From: Oscillatoria sp. CS-180
GTDB lineage: Bacteria > Cyanobacteriota > Cyanobacteriia > Phormidesmidales > Phormidesmidaceae
DNA: 64,000 nucleotides
Direction: 5' to 3'
Assembly (NCBI RefSeq): GCF_028330965.1
Contig: NZ_JAQMUB010000052.1
Span: 62,001 to 126,000 of the forward strand
Of this stretch, positions 60,383-64,000 are shown piece after piece. Within the stretch, counting starts at the first letter, position 1. Each line of letters begins with the position of its first letter. The position numbers and the translations under genes were made by a program. The notes beneath the pieces are model-generated. The model was not told the DNA's origin, did no database searches, and saw only the letters and a list, made by a program, of their open reading frames with translations.

Positions 60383-61918
60383 GTGGATACCGCTAACTAC
60401 ACGAGTTTAAGCGATCTTCTGAGTGATATGGAGTGTTTCTCGGGTTCTTGGAATCAGAGAAATACATCCCGGCAATCTGAACAGCGCTCTCTTCAGGGGG
60501 CTGAGGCAGAATGGCGGGCGGCGATCGCAGCGCTCACTGATGTTTTGCCCCATTTACCTCGTCGAACTAGCCGAACAGCTCATCCAGCAGATTTAGCGAA
60601 AGGTCTTATTCTGTCAGGACCTCTTCCAGTTCTGAGTGATGCAACGCTCGACCAGCGGTTGGAAAAATGGGTGATTACGCCGCAGCCCATTGCTGATGCC
60701 CTACAGGGGCAGAAAACTCTGCTGCCGTCATCCTCAGAATGCCCTGTGGCTGTGAACGTAGGGGAAGCGCTTCAGGTGATTCCTCTGTCCCATGACGATC
60801 CCCTACTAACAGAGCGATTTTGTTTAGTGATCACGCCTGCTTTCAGCGTAGGTCTTGTTTTAGGACAACCCACAGGGGCGAGTCCCCGTCTACAATATTC
60901 ATTCGATCCACAAACTCTATTGTCTCTCTGGCAGCAAATTCAAATTCATGTGTCGCGAGCAGGTGCATTGTCAAGCCTTGATGCATTGGATGAACGTATT
61001 ACAAAGACGATCGCGGCTCCTGATTATCGAGCGATCGCCCAATTTACGCAGGCTCTACTAGCTCATCTACCCCACCGTACAGACGAGGGTTGGCCTTCTG
61101 AGGCATCCTCAGCTCAGGGATCTGAGTTCAGAATTCCAGACAGTAATAGTCATGTTCGGTTTGCTGCTGCCACTGCGTTGGATGGTAACACCGAAACGCC
61201 TGCCGAGAAGGATACTGAACTGTTGCAGGCCATGGCCCATGAGATTCGTACACCCTTGACGACAATTCGGACCCTAACGCGATCGCTCTTACGTCGAAAA
61301 GATCTCGCTGCCGAAGTTAAGAAACGCCTAGCTCGAATCGATCAGGAATGTACTCAGCAAATTGATCGCTTCAATCTCATTTTTCGCGCCGTTGAGTTAG
61401 AAACCGCTGAACGTAATCACCCGCGCTCCTCGTTGACCCCTATTGCCTTGACTCAGATCTTTCAAGATGCCATTCCTCGCTGGCAGCAGCAGGCGCAGCG
61501 CCGTAATCTTAATCTAGATGTGACCTTACCGCCTAATTTACCCCGTGTCACGAGTGACCCCACGCTGCTCAATGAAGTTCTGGCAGGGGTTGTTGAGTGG
61601 TTTACTCAGTGTTTGCCCCCCCATAGCCACGTCCACATGACCGTCATGCTGGCAGGACATCAGCTGAAGTTACAGTTTGAATCAGAAAATGGCGCTTCTG
61701 GTTGTCCCCTCGAAAATGGCTTTGCTAGCAAGCGCCAGTCTGTTAAATCAGTCGGACAGCTGCTGACTATCGTTCCAGAGACGGGAGGCGTGAGCTTGAA
61801 TTTAGACGTTACGAAGAGCCTGTTCCAGTTCCTTGGAGGTAAGCTCATCCTGCGACAAAAGCCGGAGCAAGGAGATGTTTTGACGGCGTTTCTACCTTTG
61901 GATACTCGTGAAATATAA
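60383..61918 (+). CDS. Sensor histidine kinase with degenerate ATPase domain
   Basis: 511 residues from a GTG start. Residues 1-270 form a sensory region without membrane segments, possibly GAF/DICT-like (LTERFCLVITPAFSVGLVLG). The HisKA box is intact: MAHEIRTPLTTIRTLTRSLL with H286. The ATPase domain is atypical: the N-box position reads NEVLAGVVEWFTQCLPPHSH and no DxGxG or GxGLGL loop is visible (FESENGASGCPLENG, FLGGKLILRQKPEQGDVLTA). ATP binding is doubtful, so it may act as a phosphotransfer or scaffold protein. It precedes the VKOR gene by 92 bp on the same strand. Confidence 0.85.
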   Translation: MDTANYTSLSDLLSDMECFSGSWNQRNTSRQSEQRSLQGAEAEWRAAIAALTDVLPHLPRRTSRTAHPADLAKGLILSGPLPVLSDATLDQRLEKWVITPQPIADALQGQKTLLPSSSECPVAVNVGEALQVIPLSHDDPLLTERFCLVITPAFSVGLVLGQPTGASPRLQYSFDPQTLLSLWQQIQIHVSRAGALSSLDALDERITKTIAAPDYRAIAQFTQALLAHLPHRTDEGWPSEASSAQGSEFRIPDSNSHVRFAAATALDGNTETPAEKDTELLQAMAHEIRTPLTTIRTLTRSLLRRKDLAAEVKKRLARIDQECTQQIDRFNLIFRAVELETAERNHPRSSLTPIALTQIFQDAIPRWQQQAQRRNLNLDVTLPPNLPRVTSDPTLLNEVLAGVVEWFTQCLPPHSHVHMTVMLAGHQLKLQFESENGASGCPLENGFASKRQSVKSVGQLLTIVPETGGVSLNLDVTKSLFQFLGGKLILRQKPEQGDVLTAFLPLDTREI

Positions 61919-62010
61919 CGTGTATTGACAATGAGTTCTTTGAGAGCCTGTCATAGATTGAGGCCATGAGGCAAAATAGGAAAGAAATTTGCTGACAGAC
62001 TTGCTAGGAA

Positions 62011-62943
62011 ATGACTTACATACGCCGACGTCGTCAAGAAGCCTCATGGATTCAGCGGTGGTCTCGCTGGATCATCGGAGCGATCGCTCTAATGGGCGCC
62101 TTAGGAACCGCCTACCTGACTGTCGTTAAGCTCATGGAAGGCGATGTTACCTGTCCGACGGGTGGATGCGATCGCGTCCTCTCCAGCGAATATGCTCGCG
62201 TCTTTGGCCAACCTTTAACGCTGTTTGGGTGTCTGGGATACTTGGGAATGGCCACGATGGCACTGTCTCCCTTTGCCATTAATCCAGACAAGAATAAAGA
62301 TTTACGGCGGAAATTAGAAAACATTACTTGGCCGCTGTTGTTCATGGGCGCAACTGCAATGCTGGTCTTCAGCGCCTATCTGATGTACCTATTGGCGTTT
62401 GAAATCAAGGCTCCCTGTCTTTACTGCATTACATCGGCAGTCTTTGCAGCGACGATGTTTGTGGTGACTATCATTGGTCGGCGCTGGGACGATGTGGGGC
62501 AGTTAGCCTTCATGGGGGTGATTGTTGCCATGGTGACGCTGATTGGCACCCTAGCCGTCTATGCGCCTATCAATAATCCCCAACTCGCTCAAGAGGGCGG
62601 GCCTGGCGAGGTAGGGCCACCGATTTCCACCCAGTCTAGTGAGTCAGAATTGCAGCTTGCTAACCACTTAACTGACATTGATGCCAAGATGTATGGCGCT
62701 TGGTGGTGTCCTCATTGCCATGATCAAAAGCAACTCTTTGGACAAGAAGCCGCAAAGGCTATTCCCTACGTTGAATGTGCTGAGGACGGACAGAACTCAC
62801 AGACGCAGCTCTGTCGTTCAGTGCCTGAGGTCGAAGGGTTCCCGACGTGGGAAGTCAACGGTGAATTTTTCGTGGGTGCCCAATCTCTCGAAACACTGGC
62901 GGATGCGTCTGGTTACACCGGTCCGCGCAATTTTCAGAACTAA
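62011..62943 (+). CDS. VKOR-thioredoxin fusion, thiol oxidoreductase
   Basis: 310 residues. Residues 20-195 are a vitamin K epoxide reductase domain of about five membrane helices with the loop Cys pair (VTCPTGGCDRVLSSEYARVF) and the quinone-linked CLYC active site. Residues 225-310 are a thioredoxin-like domain with WWCPHCHDQK, then PEVEGFPTWEVNGEFFVGAQ. It makes disulfide bonds in lumenal and periplasmic proteins and passes electrons to quinone, the bacterial DsbB plus DsbA equivalent. In cyanobacteria and plastids (LTO1) it supports photosystem II assembly. Confidence 0.95.
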   Translation: MTYIRRRRQEASWIQRWSRWIIGAIALMGALGTAYLTVVKLMEGDVTCPTGGCDRVLSSEYARVFGQPLTLFGCLGYLGMATMALSPFAINPDKNKDLRRKLENITWPLLFMGATAMLVFSAYLMYLLAFEIKAPCLYCITSAVFAATMFVVTIIGRRWDDVGQLAFMGVIVAMVTLIGTLAVYAPINNPQLAQEGGPGEVGPPISTQSSESELQLANHLTDIDAKMYGAWWCPHCHDQKQLFGQEAAKAIPYVECAEDGQNSQTQLCRSVPEVEGFPTWEVNGEFFVGAQSLETLADASGYTGPRNFQN

Positions 62944-63081
62944 GGCTCAATTTCCACTACATTCATTAGGCCGATGGAAAATACGACGGCCTGATAGATG
63001 ACTCTTGAATAGTCTGAAACAGACCCAGTAGTAGGAGTCCTCAGTGCGACACATAGCATTGGGGACTCGTGTTTTGAAAAC

Positions 63082-63270
63082 CTATCCTGCGTAATCGGTT
63101 GTGATCGCAACTTCGAGGGTGTCTTCGTCAACGGTGATGTAGAGCTGGTTAGGACGACAACAAACCTGGCAGTCTTCGATGTAGCTCTGTTGGAATCCGC
63201 CCGAGAGGTCAATGAAAGTCGTGTTGGATTCACCACAAAATGCACAAATGTAATCGGCTGTAGTCTGCAT
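63082..63270 (-). CDS. CPXCG-motif cysteine-rich small protein
   Basis: 62 residues: a CAFCGES knuckle near the N-terminus and DCQVCCRPN near the middle form a zinc-ribbon pattern, followed by LYITVDEDTLEVAIT. This matches the small Cys-rich CPXCG family found in many bacteria; function unknown. It lies 46 bp downstream of the NatE/LivF-type gene on the same strand, probably in one transcript. Confidence 0.85.
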   Translation of the reverse strand: MQTTADYICAFCGESNTTFIDLSGGFQQSYIEDCQVCCRPNQLYITVDEDTLEVAITTDYAG

Positions 63271-63316
63271 TGTCAGTTCGAATCGTGAGTTGTAGACCTT
63301 TCAAGAGTCTACTAGC

Positions 63317-64000
63317 TCACCCTCCCAAAAACATCTTGGCAATATCAGGATTTGTCAGAATATTGGGGCCTGTGTCTTCAAAGCGGTTCGCCCCCATGGC
63401 TAGCACGTAGCCACGATGAGCCATGCTGAGAGCCTGTTTAGCGTTTTGCTCAACCATTAAGACGCTGATGCCTTGACGATTGATATCTTCGACGATCGCA
63501 AATATCTGCTCAACGTAGAGCGGCGATAGCCCCGCTGTCGGTTCGTCTAACAAGAGCAGCTTCGGTTTGACCATCAGTGCTCGCCCCATGGCAACCATTT
63601 GTCGCTGTCCTCCAGATAGGGTGCCAGCAGTTTGCGATCGCTTCTGCTTCAAATCGGGGAACAGACCATACACCTCCTCTAGTTGGGAACGAAAGTCATC
63701 TTCACGAATAAACGCGCCCATTTCTAGGTTTTCTTGCACGGTCAAGCTAGGAAAGACATTGCTGACCTGAGGGACATAGCAGATACCGGCTTGAACGAGG
63801 CGATCAGTTCTTAAGTGAGTGATATCGCGATCGCGCCATAGGATTTCCCCCTGATGGACTTGGGCTAGGCCAAACAGGGATTTCAGCACCGTGGACTTGC
63901 CTGCTCCGTTAGGGCCCACAATGACAATAATCTCTCCAACATCGACTGTTAGATTCAGGCCCTTGAGGATATCCACTTCTCCATAGCCGCTGTATAAGTC
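63317..64000 (-). CDS. Branched-chain/neutral amino acid ABC transporter ATPase (LivF/NatE type), 5' end outside window
   Basis: The frame is open to the window edge (upstream residues DLYSGYGEVDILKGL), so about 10-20 N-terminal residues are missing. The LivF-type ATPase is clear: VGPNGAGKSTVLKSLFGLAQ (Walker A), YVPQVSNVFPSLTVQENLEM (Q loop with the LivF-style N/VFPSLTV), TLSGGQRQMVAMGRALM (signature), LLLLDEPTAGLSP (Walker B) and LMVEQNAKQALSMAHRGYVL (H-loop position, where family members use Q/N). It powers uptake of branched-chain or neutral amino acids with LivG, LivH and LivM partners. NatE is the cyanobacterial name; UrtE (urea) is an alternative. Confidence 0.88.
   Translation of the reverse strand, partial: DLYSGYGEVDILKGLNLTVDVGEIIVIVGPNGAGKSTVLKSLFGLAQVHQGEILWRDRDITHLRTDRLVQAGICYVPQVSNVFPSLTVQENLEMGAFIREDDFRSQLEEVYGLFPDLKQKRSQTAGTLSGGQRQMVAMGRALMVKPKLLLLDEPTAGLSPLYVEQIFAIVEDINRQGISVLMVEQNAKQALSMAHRGYVLAMGANRFEDTGPNILTNPDIAKMFLGG

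Noticed and set aside
61940-61975. GAGCCTGTCAT-type insertion-sequence end
   Set aside because: Only one end is visible, with no partner inverted repeat or transposase nearby.

Overview
The window is chromosomal DNA from a cyanobacterium. The evidence is a set of genes confined to oxygenic phototrophs: light-dependent protochlorophyllide reductase, petN, psbN/psbH, a Psb32-type TPM protein, a CRR7 protein, VKOR-thioredoxin and several cyanobacterial DUF families. The octamer GCGATCGC (HIP1) occurs dozens of times, inside and outside genes. A CYP110-like P450, heptanucleotide tandem repeats (one set inside rnpB) and many multidomain sensors suggest a filamentous or otherwise morphologically complex lineage such as Leptolyngbya-type genera. 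That placement is inference. No tRNA, 5S/16S/23S rRNA, CRISPR array, transposase, prophage or plasmid gene was seen.

Layout. 1-5.5 kb: a cupin, por, a PlsY-like/PEP-utilising fusion that lacks its phosphohistidine, an SDR and a pentapeptide-repeat lipoprotein. 5.7-16.7 kb: a TonB-like envelope protein, the ferric-iron permease futB, petN, rsmB, aroA, a degenerate receiver-GGDEF protein with an intact EAL domain, a YtxH/DUF948 membrane cluster and psb32. 16.8-24 kb: RarA fused to a methyltransferase-like domain, psbN<->psbH, tatA, pth, and a DnaJ-TPR, TM2 and HhH protein. 24-33 kb: lepB behind a giant TamB/Tic236 homologue, DUF3110, murQ and rnpB on the opposite strand. 33-45 kb: small proteins, a P450, an SGNH-like protein, a large hybrid kinase, CRR7, secA and an acetyltransferase. 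45-53 kb: a surface-glycan neighbourhood (two small glycosyltransferase-like proteins, a GT4 and an ABC exporter with a histidine-kinase-like tail) plus rbgA. 53-64 kb: a TPR protein, an exported tandem-repeat protein (FDELRRENLDKDA), a ProA paralogue without its catalytic Cys, an unknown HDxWGH protein, a ComFB-like protein, a histidine kinase with a degenerate ATPase domain, VKOR-Trx, a CPXCG protein and the start of a LivF/NatE ATPase.

Themes. Photosynthesis and thylakoid biogenesis (por, petN, psbN, psbH, psb32, VKOR, tatA, secA, lepB, TamB) are interleaved with housekeeping genes. Several proteins look like catalytically dead members of known enzyme families (PEP-utiliser H->N, ProA C->V, receiver D->G and K->T, GGDEF->TGNQF, a kinase lacking an N-box).

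The intergenic DNA carries two repeat systems. One is a roughly 105-bp element with imperfect terminal inverted repeats, present six times in both orientations, one copy split by another repeat. The other is 7-bp short tandem repeats. The best candidates for something undescribed are the FDELRRENLDKDA repeat protein, the HDxWGH protein, the ABC exporter with a kinase-like tail and the repeat element.
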